Assembly: GCA_013349735.1 (NCBI GenBank)
Contig: DUZC01000002.1
Coordinates: 1 to 27,692, forward strand
From: Rhodospirillaceae bacterium
GTDB taxonomy: Bacteria; Pseudomonadota; Alphaproteobacteria; Rhodospirillales; Magnetospirillaceae
DNA length: 27,692 bases
Reading direction: 5' to 3'
Made by a program: the position numbers and the translations under genes. The notes below the pieces were generated by a model, which was given only the letters and a program-made list of their open reading frames with translations, did not search any database and was not told the origin of the DNA. Shown here piece after piece: positions 1 through 6,541 of the stretch. Position 1 is the stretch's first letter. Each line of letters starts with the position of its first letter.

Positions 1-1
1 T

Positions 2-310
2 TTGACCTCTTTTGCCGCCGGCATTCTCAGCGGGGCGGCCGGCATTCTGATCGGTCTGAATTTCAACGCGGTCCATGCCTATATGGGCGAAATGATGATG
101 CTCCGTGGTTTCGTCGTCATCATCGTTGGGGGACTGGGCGATATCCGCGGCGCCTTGCTGGCCGGACTGGCCCTGGGATTTGTTGAAGTCTTCACCGCTG
201 CCTATCTGTCTTCTGATTTCAAAGAGGCGGTAACTTTCGGTGCCTTGGTTTTGACTTTATGGTGGCGCCCCACCGGTCTGTTCGGCCGGGCCATCATTCA
301 TCGGGCCTGA
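2..310 (+). CDS. livH: Branched-chain amino-acid ABC transporter permease LivH, C-terminal fragment
   Basis: This is the last ~102 residues of an inner-membrane permease; the reading frame is open to the window edge, so the true start lies upstream. The fragment has hydrophobic stretches and the family's closing pattern: a VIIVGGLGDIRGALLAG segment, then GLALGFVEVF, then a terminal RPTGLFGR. In the known LIV-I family, LivH pairs with LivM to form the membrane channel for leucine, isoleucine and valine, powered by LivG and LivF. The next gene, livM, starts 15 bases after the stop, so the four genes form one operon. The periplasmic binding protein (livK) is not in the window and may lie upstream. 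Substrate is inferred from family; relatives also carry urea or short amides. Confidence 0.88.
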   Translation: MTSFAAGILSGAAGILIGLNFNAVHAYMGEMMMLRGFVVIIVGGLGDIRGALLAGLALGFVEVFTAAYLSSDFKEAVTFGALVLTLWWRPTGLFGRAIIHRA

Positions 311-325
311 TTTCAGAAGGGTATT

Positions 326-1165
326 ATGTTTGACGCGTTGGACGACCTGCTTTGGGCTTATCAGGACCTGTTCTATGGATTGGGGGTCAACGCCATCCTC
401 GGCCTCTCGATGTATGCCGTCTTGGCCTTGGGCCAGCTTTCCCTGGGTCAGGCCGCCTTTATGGGCATCGGCGCCTATGTCGGCGCGGTCGTGACCCTTA
501 AACTGGGGGCTCCGTTTATCCTGACCCTTCTGGCCGCCGCCGTGGTGCCGGCCCTGGCTGCCATCCTCATCGGCCGGCCGACCTTGCGTTTGACTGGGGT
601 GTATCTGGCCATCGCCACCATTGGCCTTGGCGAAGTGTTACGCATTGTCTATCTCAACACCGCCCCGCTGGGCGGCGCCTTGGGCCTGTCCGGCATTCCC
701 AACAAGGCCAATGGTTGGATCATCTATGGCCTTTTGGCTCTCTTTCTGGGGGTCAGTCTTTCTATTGTCCGCTCGCGGATCGGACGATCCATGGAAGCCA
801 TCCGTGAAGATGAGGATGCCGCACGGGTCATGGGAATCGATGTGGATTCCTATAAACTGAATGGCCTGGTTCTGTCGGCGGCGCTGGCCGGTCTGGCTGG
901 GGCTTTGAACGCCCATTATTCTTCTTTCATTTCGCCCAATGAATATGGCTTCGAAGCCGCCGTCAGCATTCTCTCTTTTGCCGTGCTGGGCGGCGTCACC
1001 ACGCCGCTGGGCGCCGTGAGCGGGGCCTTCTTGCTGACGCTTTTGCCTGAAGTCCTGCGGCCCTTGCATGATCTGCGCGGAATCTTCAATGGGCTGATCA
1101 TCGTCCTGGTGGTGATCTTCCTGCCCAAAGGGATCCTCGGTTTTCGCGTCAGGCGGACCGGATGA
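326..1165 (+). CDS. livM: Branched-chain amino-acid ABC transporter permease LivM
   Basis: A 279-residue inner-membrane permease with about eight hydrophobic segments. It shows typical LivM features: an N-terminal GLGVNAILGLSMYAVLALGQ-type segment, the LSLGQAAFMGIGAYVGA loop, and the cytoplasmic coupling region near residues 150-175 (RSRIGRSMEAIREDEDAA, followed by VMGID). LivM is the second channel subunit of the branched-chain amino-acid importer. The ATG at 326 is preceded by a GAAGGG-like ribosome-binding site. The stop overlaps the livG start (ATGA at 1162-1165), pointing to coupled translation. Length is usual for compact alphaproteobacterial LivM proteins, which lack the extra N-terminal region of the E. 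coli protein. Confidence 0.92.
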   Translation: MFDALDDLLWAYQDLFYGLGVNAILGLSMYAVLALGQLSLGQAAFMGIGAYVGAVVTLKLGAPFILTLLAAAVVPALAAILIGRPTLRLTGVYLAIATIGLGEVLRIVYLNTAPLGGALGLSGIPNKANGWIIYGLLALFLGVSLSIVRSRIGRSMEAIREDEDAARVMGIDVDSYKLNGLVLSAALAGLAGALNAHYSSFISPNEYGFEAAVSILSFAVLGGVTTPLGAVSGAFLLTLLPEVLRPLHDLRGIFNGLIIVLVVIFLPKGILGFRVRRTG

Positions 1166-1980
1166 GCAACCCGGTTTTAGAAGCGCTGGCCTTACATAAA
1201 GCCTTCCGTGGGCTGGTCGCCGTCGACGAGGTGTCCTTTAGCGTCCGGGAAGGGACCGTTCATGCGCTGATCGGCCCGAATGGCGCCGGCAAGACGACCT
1301 TGTTCAATCTGGTGTCCGGATTGCTGCCGGTCAGTGCCGGCAGCCTGCGTTTCCTAGGGCAGGACATCACCGGACTGGCGGCCCATGCCCGGGCCCGCCG
1401 GGGCATTGGACGGACCTTTCAGAATATCCGCATCTTTGCCAGCATGACGGTGCTGGAAAATGTGATGACCGGCATGTCCCGAAGGCTGCGGCAACCCTGG
1501 CCGCTGGTTCTGCTGCGGGGGGGCGCGGCCGGCCGCGAAGAAGCCACGGCCAAGCAACGGGCGCATCACTTGCTGGATTTGGTCGGCATAAGCGAGCAGG
1601 CCGATCGTCCGGCCGCCGACCTGGCCTATGGCGACCAACGCCGCCTGGAAATTGCCCGCGCCCTGGCCGGCGAGCCGCAATTGCTGTTGCTGGACGAACC
1701 GGCCGCTGGGATGAACCCGACCGAAACCGCCGGGTTGATGGCGCTGCTGCAAAAACTGAGAACAGACGGTCTGACCATCTTGTTGGTGGAACATGACATG
1801 GGCTTTGTCATGGAACTGTCGGACCAGATCACGGTTCTTAATTTTGGTCGGGTGATCTGTGAAGGACAACCCGAGGCCGTTCAACATGATCCGGCCGTCG
1901 TCGAGGCCTATCTCGGCCCGAAGGTGGCACAACGCCTGTTGGCCGCCAAAGCCGTCAAAAACCCGCAGGCTTGCCCATGA
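1162..1980 (+). CDS. livG: Branched-chain amino-acid ABC transporter ATP-binding protein LivG
   Basis: A 272-residue cytoplasmic ATPase of the LivG type. The Walker A motif GPNGAGKTT is at residues 38-46, the family's variant signature LAYGDQRR at 154-161, Walker B LLLLDEP at 174-180 and the switch histidine at about 211 (VEHDM). The GRTFQNIRIF segment near residue 83 and the LLVEHDMGFVM segment are typical of LivG rather than LivF. It pairs with LivF to drive LivHM. Its ATG overlaps the livM stop by four bases. The tail after the ABC domain is about 20 residues longer than the minimum but not unusual. Confidence 0.94.
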   Translation: MSNPVLEALALHKAFRGLVAVDEVSFSVREGTVHALIGPNGAGKTTLFNLVSGLLPVSAGSLRFLGQDITGLAAHARARRGIGRTFQNIRIFASMTVLENVMTGMSRRLRQPWPLVLLRGGAAGREEATAKQRAHHLLDLVGISEQADRPAADLAYGDQRRLEIARALAGEPQLLLLDEPAAGMNPTETAGLMALLQKLRTDGLTILLVEHDMGFVMELSDQITVLNFGRVICEGQPEAVQHDPAVVEAYLGPKVAQRLLAAKAVKNPQACP

Positions 1981-2696
1981 CGACGCCGCTCTTACAGGTC
2001 AAAGATCTCCAGCTTGCCTATGGCAAAATCGCGGCCGTGAAGGGAATTAACCTGAGCGTCGAAGAGGGCCGGGTGGTTTGCCTGATCGGTGCCAACGGGG
2101 CCGGAAAAACCACTACTTTGCGGGGACTTTCCGGATTGATGCGCCCAGCCTCGGGTTCGATCCGCTTTGCCGGCCAGGAGATTGGCGGGCAGCCGGCGCA
2201 TCGCATCGCCCGCCAGGGATTGATCCAGGTGCCCGAGGGACGCCAGGTCTTTGCACAGATGACGGTGGCCGGCAATCTGCGCATGGGGGCTTATACGGTT
2301 ACCGACCCGCAGCTGCTGGAGCAACGCCTTGAAGAAGTGCTGACCCATTTCCCCAAATTGCGCGAGCGTTTGCAGCAACCGGCCGGCTGGATGTCAGGCG
2401 GCGAGCAGCAAATGTTGGCCATGGGCCGGGCCATGATGGCGGCCCCCCGTCTGCTGCTGCTGGACGAGCCCAGCATGGGACTGGCCCCCTTGATGGTGGA
2501 AGAGGTCTTCCGCTTGGTCGCCGAACTCAAATCGGCCGGAAAGACGATCCTGGTGGTGGAACAGAATGCGCAGATGGCCCTGGACGTCGCCGATTATGCC
2601 TATGTCCTGGAAAATGGCCGGATCCGTCTGGAAGGACCGGCCACCGCCATTGCCGAGGACCCAACCGTGCTGGCCGCCTATCTGGGTGGTTCTTAA
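1977..2696 (+). CDS. livF: Branched-chain amino-acid ABC transporter ATP-binding protein LivF
   Basis: A 239-residue ATPase, the second nucleotide-binding subunit of the importer. Walker A GANGAGKTT is at residues 38-46, the signature MSGGEQQMLAMGRAM is mid-protein, and it is followed by Walker B LLLLDEPSMGLAP and a late VVEQNAQMAL segment, which is diagnostic of LivF. The ATG at 1977 was chosen because it overlaps the livG stop as ATGA; a TTG two codons earlier (1971) is possible but less likely. It is the last gene of the operon: the next gene runs towards it on the other strand, with two small hairpins in the gap. Confidence 0.94.
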   Translation: MTTPLLQVKDLQLAYGKIAAVKGINLSVEEGRVVCLIGANGAGKTTTLRGLSGLMRPASGSIRFAGQEIGGQPAHRIARQGLIQVPEGRQVFAQMTVAGNLRMGAYTVTDPQLLEQRLEEVLTHFPKLRERLQQPAGWMSGGEQQMLAMGRAMMAAPRLLLLDEPSMGLAPLMVEEVFRLVAELKSAGKTILVVEQNAQMALDVADYAYVLENGRIRLEGPATAIAEDPTVLAAYLGGS

Positions 2697-2705
2697 GACA
2701 AGGGC

Positions 2706-2741
2706 TGCCAGCGACTGGCAATCACGGACGGATCCCGTCCG
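2706..2741. terminator. Twin hairpins between convergent livF and the toxin gene
   Basis: Two perfect inverted repeats lie back to back in the 46-base gap between convergent genes: TGCCAG / CTGGCA with a 3-base loop (2706-2720), and CGGACGG / CCGTCCG with a 3-base loop (2725-2741). Neither has a T-run, so classical intrinsic termination is not certain. The position suits a two-way terminator or an RNA 3'-end stabiliser; this is inference. Confidence 0.4.
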
Positions 2742-2742
2742 A

Positions 2743-3108
2743 TCAGAATTGGTAGGGCACACGAACGGCCGGATCGCCGACAGGAAAATCTTTAGTATTT
2801 CGGGTTACCAACAGCATCGCATTGGTCTGCGCCGATGCCCATACAATTGCGTCCGGTAATTTGATCCGATGCTCCTTACGCAACTTAACCGCGCATTGTG
2901 CCACAGCATCATCGATTGTGATCAATTTGAACGCTTCCAGAAAGGCCAAAGTCGCCGCTTCCACCGAGCTATCCGCACCGATCATCACTTCCATCCAAGT
3001 GATGATACTAATCGCCTTCTCGTTATAACGATCAAGCTCCGTGCGCGCTTGCGGAACCGCATTCAGATAGTCGATTAATATATTCGTATCAAAAAGCGCC
3101 TTCACCAT
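2743..3108 (-). CDS. vapC: PIN-domain ribonuclease toxin, VapC family
   Basis: A 121-residue single PIN-domain protein. The acidic residues that bind the catalytic metal in this family are visible: D7 in ALFDTN, E40 in ITWMEVMIG, D86 in KLPDAIVWASA, and the RNTKDF motif with D107. VapC toxins are Mg2+-dependent RNases, often cleaving tRNA or rRNA, and are held inactive by a partner antitoxin; the target here cannot be read from sequence. The ATG at 3108 overlaps the antitoxin stop by seven bases, the usual antitoxin-first arrangement. The pair sits as an island between livF and ksgA, and its base composition looks less GC-rich than its neighbours, in line with horizontal gain. The toxin looks intact. 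Confidence 0.88.
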   Translation of the reverse strand: MVKALFDTNILIDYLNAVPQARTELDRYNEKAISIITWMEVMIGADSSVEAATLAFLEAFKLITIDDAVAQCAVKLRKEHRIKLPDAIVWASAQTNAMLLVTRNTKDFPVGDPAVRVPYQF

Positions 3109-3317
3109 TCGCCGCGCACCCGCTCCTGATAGGCCAGCCCATCAACTTTTTGTTCGCCCCATAAGCCAAAGGCGGAGGCAGCTTTATTTTGCCGATGCTT
3201 TGCTATGAAATCGTCGATCGCATTGCGGATCAGTGCTGCTCGCGATCGCCTTTGACTCTGAGATAGTTCATCAAGGGCCCGAATCTGGGCGTCATTGATG
3301 TCGACTAACCTGCGCAT
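3102..3317 (-). CDS. vapB: Ribbon-helix-helix antitoxin, VapB/CopG-like
   Basis: A 71-residue antitoxin. The N-terminal ~42 residues (MRRLVDINDAQIRALDELS, then RRSRAALIRNAIDDFI) match a ribbon-helix-helix DNA-binding domain. The C-terminal tail, with AFGLW, DGLAYQ and a final RGEW, is the toxin-neutralising type often paired with PIN toxins. The start at 3317 was chosen over an in-frame ATG at 3362 for three reasons: a GGGGG ribosome-binding site stands 8-12 bases ahead of 3317, a promoter -10 (3351-3356) lies between the two ATGs, and an inverted-repeat operator lies just upstream. The complex probably represses its own promoter, as is usual for this family. Confidence 0.85.
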   Translation of the reverse strand: MRRLVDINDAQIRALDELSQSQRRSRAALIRNAIDDFIAKHRQNKAASAFGLWGEQKVDGLAYQERVRGEW

Positions 3318-3333
3318 AATTTGCCCCCGTAAC

Positions 3334-3354
3334 TGATACCAGATATCAGTATCA
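3334..3354 (-). promoter_or_regulatory. Probable operator of the vapBC pair
   Basis: A perfect 6-base inverted repeat, TGATAC and GTATCA with a 9-base spacer, lies 17 bases upstream of the antitoxin ATG. It overlaps the last bases of the predicted -10 and covers the predicted transcription start. Ribbon-helix-helix antitoxins bind such repeats to repress their own operon. Its function is inferred from position and symmetry. Confidence 0.55.
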
Positions 3355-3379
3355 TATATCATTTGGCTGGAATTTTCCA
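3351..3379 (-). promoter_or_regulatory. Predicted promoter of the vapBC pair
   Basis: Read on the minus strand, TGGAAA (3379-3374, 4 of 6 matches to the -35 consensus) is followed after exactly 17 bases by TATGAT (3356-3351, 5 of 6 matches to the -10). Transcription would start near 3344, inside the operator. The -35 lies within a CTGGAA / TTCCAG inverted repeat at 3367-3380. Confidence 0.5.
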
Positions 3380-3414
3380 GTCGGACGGATCCATTCGAAA
3401 CGACCCACTCGTAT

Positions 3415-4245
3415 TTATGTCGTCAAGCGCCTGACCATCAGCGCCTTTGCCAGCGCGCCAAAGCCGTCGAGATCCACCTCTTCAGCACGGCAATTGGGGG
3501 CAATGCCGGCCATTTCCAGCAATAGTTCGGGCTCGCCCAAGGAGCGCAGGCTGGAGCGCAGCATTTTGCGCCTTTGGCCAAAGGCGGCCGCGGTTACTTC
3601 TTCCAAAACCGTCATTGGCACCGCGGCGACGGGCTGGGCCCGGGGCTCGATCCGCACCACCGTACTGATCACTTTGGGCGGCGGGGTAAAGGCTTCCCGC
3701 GCGACATTGAACAAAGGCCGGACATCGCAAAACCATTGCGTAATCACCGAAAGGCGGCCATAGGCGCTGCCGCCCGGCTTGGCCGCCAGCCGGTCCACCA
3801 CCTCTTTTTGGAACATCAAGGTAAAGCTCTCGAAAGCCTGAGCCTGGCGCAACCAGGCAATCAGCAGCACCGTGGAAATATTATAGGGCAGATTGGCCAC
3901 CACCCGACGGGGCGATTCGCCAAGGACCGATAAATCCAGGGACAAAGCGTCCGCCGCAATAATTTCCAGGCGATTCGGATAAGCTTGCGCAATCTCTTGC
4001 TGTGCGGCGATGGCCCGCAGGTCGCGCTCGATGGCGATCACCTTGCTGGCGCCGGCCTCAAGCAGCGCCCGGGTCAACCCGCCCGGCCCAGGCCCGACTT
4101 CGATGGTTGTTCCTGACTCAAGCGGTCCGCCCGCCCTGGCGATCCGACCGGTCAGATTAAGATCCAGCAGAAAATGCTGCCCCAGCGATTTGCGGGCGGT
4201 CAGCCCATGGCTGGCGATGACCTGGCGAAGCGGCGGCAGTGTCAC
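3415..4245 (-). CDS. rsmA: 16S rRNA dimethyladenosine transferase KsgA/RsmA
   Basis: A 276-residue SAM-dependent methyltransferase that dimethylates two adjacent adenines in the 3'-terminal hairpin of 16S rRNA, a late small-subunit maturation step. Visible motifs are SLGQHFLLD near the N-terminus, the SAM-binding EVGPGPGGLTRALLEAG, and the catalytic NLPYNIS loop. There is no ATG at the front. The chosen GTG at 4245 overlaps the pdxA stop as GTGA and gives the usual N-terminus; a GTG seven codons earlier (4266) is the alternative. It is the last gene of a tightly packed minus-strand cluster, and the pdxA-ksgA adjacency is widely conserved in Proteobacteria. Confidence 0.93.
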   Translation of the reverse strand: MTLPPLRQVIASHGLTARKSLGQHFLLDLNLTGRIARAGGPLESGTTIEVGPGPGGLTRALLEAGASKVIAIERDLRAIAAQQEIAQAYPNRLEIIAADALSLDLSVLGESPRRVVANLPYNISTVLLIAWLRQAQAFESFTLMFQKEVVDRLAAKPGGSAYGRLSVITQWFCDVRPLFNVAREAFTPPPKVISTVVRIEPRAQPVAAVPMTVLEEVTAAAFGQRRKMLRSSLRSLGEPELLLEMAGIAPNCRAEEVDLDGFGALAKALMVRRLTT

Positions 4246-5264
4246 GAACCGGCATCCCGGCGGCACGCCGCCATTTGATCCGCCAGACGCAGCGCGGCGA
4301 CCAGGCTGTCGGCCCGGGCCCGTCCGCTGCCGGCCAAATCGAACGCGGTGCCATGGTCCGGCGAGGTCCGGATAAAGGGAAGCCCAAGGGTGACATTGAC
4401 CCCATTATGAAAATCCAGGGTCTTGAGCGGGATCAAGGCCTGATCATGATACATGCAAAGAGCGGCGTCATAATTGGCCCGGGCTTCGGCATGGAACAGG
4501 GTATCGGCCGCCAAGGGGCCGACAGTCTTGATGCCGCACTGCTGAAGCTTGGCCACCGCCGGCGCAATGACGGTCAGATCTTCCCCGCCCATGCTGCCGG
4601 CCTCGCCGGCATGCGGGTTAAGGCCCGCCACCGCCAGCCTGGGCTCGGAAATGGCAAAATCCCGACGCAGCGCCGCGGCCACCAGACAGCCGGTCGCCAC
4701 GATCTGGTCCGTAGACAGGCGGGTGATCGCCTGACGTAAAGGCTCATGGATGGTGACCGGCACCACCCGCAATCCAGGCGCACAAAGCATCATCGCCACC
4801 GGCCTGTTCCCAGCCAGGGCGGCCAGAAATTCGGTATGGCCGGGAAAGCCGAAGCCCACCTCCTGAAGCAGTTTCTTATTAATGGGATTGGTCACCAGCG
4901 CCGCGGCACGGCCGGACTGCACCAGGGCAACGGCCTCGGAAATGGCCGCAACGACCGCCGGACCATTGGCAGGATCCGGACGGCCCGGCTCGACCGGTCG
5001 GCCTAAGGGCCGATCGAGCACCGGCAAACCTTGCTCGAAGGCCGCGCTGGCCGCTTCCGGATTGTCGATGCTGACGACCGGCACAGCAAAACCCAGTCGC
5101 TTCGCCAAAAGAGACAAGCGGGTCCGATCGTCAATCAGAAAAAACGGGGGGACTCGCTTCTGGTGGCGATCCCGCCAACAGGCCAGGGCAATCTCGCCGC
5201 CAATGCCCGCCGGTTCGCCCATGGTCAGCACCAAGGGGATGGAAGGGCGCACCACAGCCCTCAA
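4242..5264 (-). CDS. pdxA: 4-hydroxythreonine-4-phosphate dehydrogenase PdxA
   Basis: A ~340-residue cytoplasmic enzyme of the DXP-dependent pyridoxal 5'-phosphate pathway. It oxidises 4-phosphohydroxy-L-threonine with NAD(P)+, and the product goes to PdxJ. Family landmarks are TMGEPAGIG at the front, TNPINKKLL, GFPGHTEFLA with its metal-binding histidine, GLNPHAGEAG, the CMYHDQALIPLK segment and the closing GLPFIRTSPDHGTAFD. No ATG is available: TTG at 5264 overlaps the surA stop (TTGA), and GTGs at 5255 and 5252 are alternatives. The surA-pdxA-ksgA order is a classic proteobacterial arrangement. Confidence 0.94.
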   Translation of the reverse strand: MRAVVRPSIPLVLTMGEPAGIGGEIALACWRDRHQKRVPPFFLIDDRTRLSLLAKRLGFAVPVVSIDNPEAASAAFEQGLPVLDRPLGRPVEPGRPDPANGPAVVAAISEAVALVQSGRAAALVTNPINKKLLQEVGFGFPGHTEFLAALAGNRPVAMMLCAPGLRVVPVTIHEPLRQAITRLSTDQIVATGCLVAAALRRDFAISEPRLAVAGLNPHAGEAGSMGGEDLTVIAPAVAKLQQCGIKTVGPLAADTLFHAEARANYDAALCMYHDQALIPLKTLDFHNGVNVTLGLPFIRTSPDHGTAFDLAGSGRARADSLVAALRLADQMAACRRDAGS

Positions 5265-6538
5265 ATACGGATCTCGACAAAGGCGGATCGGCGCAAATCA
5301 CGCAGATACCGCCGGGCCAGAACGTCCAACTGCTCATCCTCGATTCTTTGGCGGATCGCATCGCGGGACGGCAAGCCGCCGCTATCATCCTCGCGCTGAC
5401 AAACGGCAAACAGGCGCCGTGAATTGCCAAGGTCCAGCGGCTGGCTCAGACTGCCTATCGGTAAATTGCTGATCAGCGGTTCGATATTAGCGGGCAGTTG
5501 TTTCAACGGAACCTTGTTATTGCGATTGGCGCTGGCGGACGGAACATCCTTTACCAGCCGTTCAAAATCATCGCAGTTTTTGCCGGCCGCCAGGGTTTCC
5601 CGCAAGCGGGTCAGTTGCGCTTCCCGCTCCGGCAAAGTGGCACTAGGCAGGCTTACCACCTCAAGGGACAGGACATCCAGCGTCGGCCCGACGCTCAGGC
5701 CCTGCCCGGCCGTGCGGCGATCCAACAGCAGCAGGATATGATAGCCATCATTGGTACGGATCGGTGGCGTGATGGTGCTGGGTTCCAGTTTTGCCAAGGC
5801 ACGGAAGAGGTCCTGGTCGAGCATGCCCTCGGAAACCCATCCCAGATTGCCCCCTGACGCCCCGGTCTGGCTAAATTGCATGGCCAAAGCGGAAAAGGGT
5901 GCCCCCAGGCGCATCTGTTCAATCAAGCGCTCAGCCAGATTGCGGACCTCGTCCTCATGACGGCTGTCATCCACCGACAAGAAGATTTCCGCAGCCAGAT
6001 ATTCAGGCTTGCCAAAATTAGCCCGCAAGGCTTGCAGGCGGGTGTCGATGCTTTCTTCGCCAACATGAACTTCCCCGGATAATTCCCGGCGGATGACCTG
6101 TGCCCATCCCAATTCCGCCCGCACCTGCTGGCGCATCGTCTCGGGGTTCACGCCACGGCTTTGCAAGAAGGGCTCGAATTGCCCGGCCGGCATCCGATTC
6201 TGCCGTTCGATGGTAGCAATGCCGCCCGCAATATCCGTGGCGGTCACATTGATCTTCAGCCGCTCGGCCTCCTGGATCTGCAGGCGCTCATCAATCAAGC
6301 GGCGCATCACTTGCGGCAAAAGGCGGGATCTGGTTTCCAGCGTATCCGGCAAATTTGACGACAACAGCACCATATGCATGCGCTGCTCGAGATCCCTAAG
6401 GGAAATGATATCTTCATTGACCACCGCCGCCACCCTTTGCGCCTCATCGGCCGCGCGCGCCTCCGAAGTCAAAGCAAAAGAGGACAACAAGGCCAGGCAG
6501 CCGGTGAAAAGAATGGCAAGGGAGCGAAGTGAAATCAT
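5261..6538 (-). CDS. surA: Periplasmic chaperone / peptidyl-prolyl isomerase SurA
   Basis: A 425-residue periplasmic chaperone for outer-membrane proteins. A signal peptide of about 29 residues (hydrophobic core near 8-24, ending SEARA-A) is followed by a SurA N-domain at about 33-160. One recognisable parvulin domain lies at about 180-275 (QFSQTGASGGNLGWV, then NDGYHILLLLDRR). The remaining 150 residues may hold a degenerate second parvulin unit and the C-terminal helix; E. coli SurA has two clear parvulin domains. Its ATG lies three bases after the lptD stop. Placement next to lptD fits its known role in helping LptD fold. Confidence 0.92.
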   Translation of the reverse strand: MISLRSLAILFTGCLALLSSFALTSEARAADEAQRVAAVVNEDIISLRDLEQRMHMVLLSSNLPDTLETRSRLLPQVMRRLIDERLQIQEAERLKINVTATDIAGGIATIERQNRMPAGQFEPFLQSRGVNPETMRQQVRAELGWAQVIRRELSGEVHVGEESIDTRLQALRANFGKPEYLAAEIFLSVDDSRHEDEVRNLAERLIEQMRLGAPFSALAMQFSQTGASGGNLGWVSEGMLDQDLFRALAKLEPSTITPPIRTNDGYHILLLLDRRTAGQGLSVGPTLDVLSLEVVSLPSATLPEREAQLTRLRETLAAGKNCDDFERLVKDVPSASANRNNKVPLKQLPANIEPLISNLPIGSLSQPLDLGNSRRLFAVCQREDDSGGLPSRDAIRQRIEDEQLDVLARRYLRDLRRSAFVEIRI

Positions 6539-6541
6539 GGT

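Noticed and set aside
2743..3362. Possible mobile element carrying the toxin-antitoxin pair
   Set aside because: No transposase, flanking direct repeats or attachment site was seen; only base composition and isolation suggest transfer.
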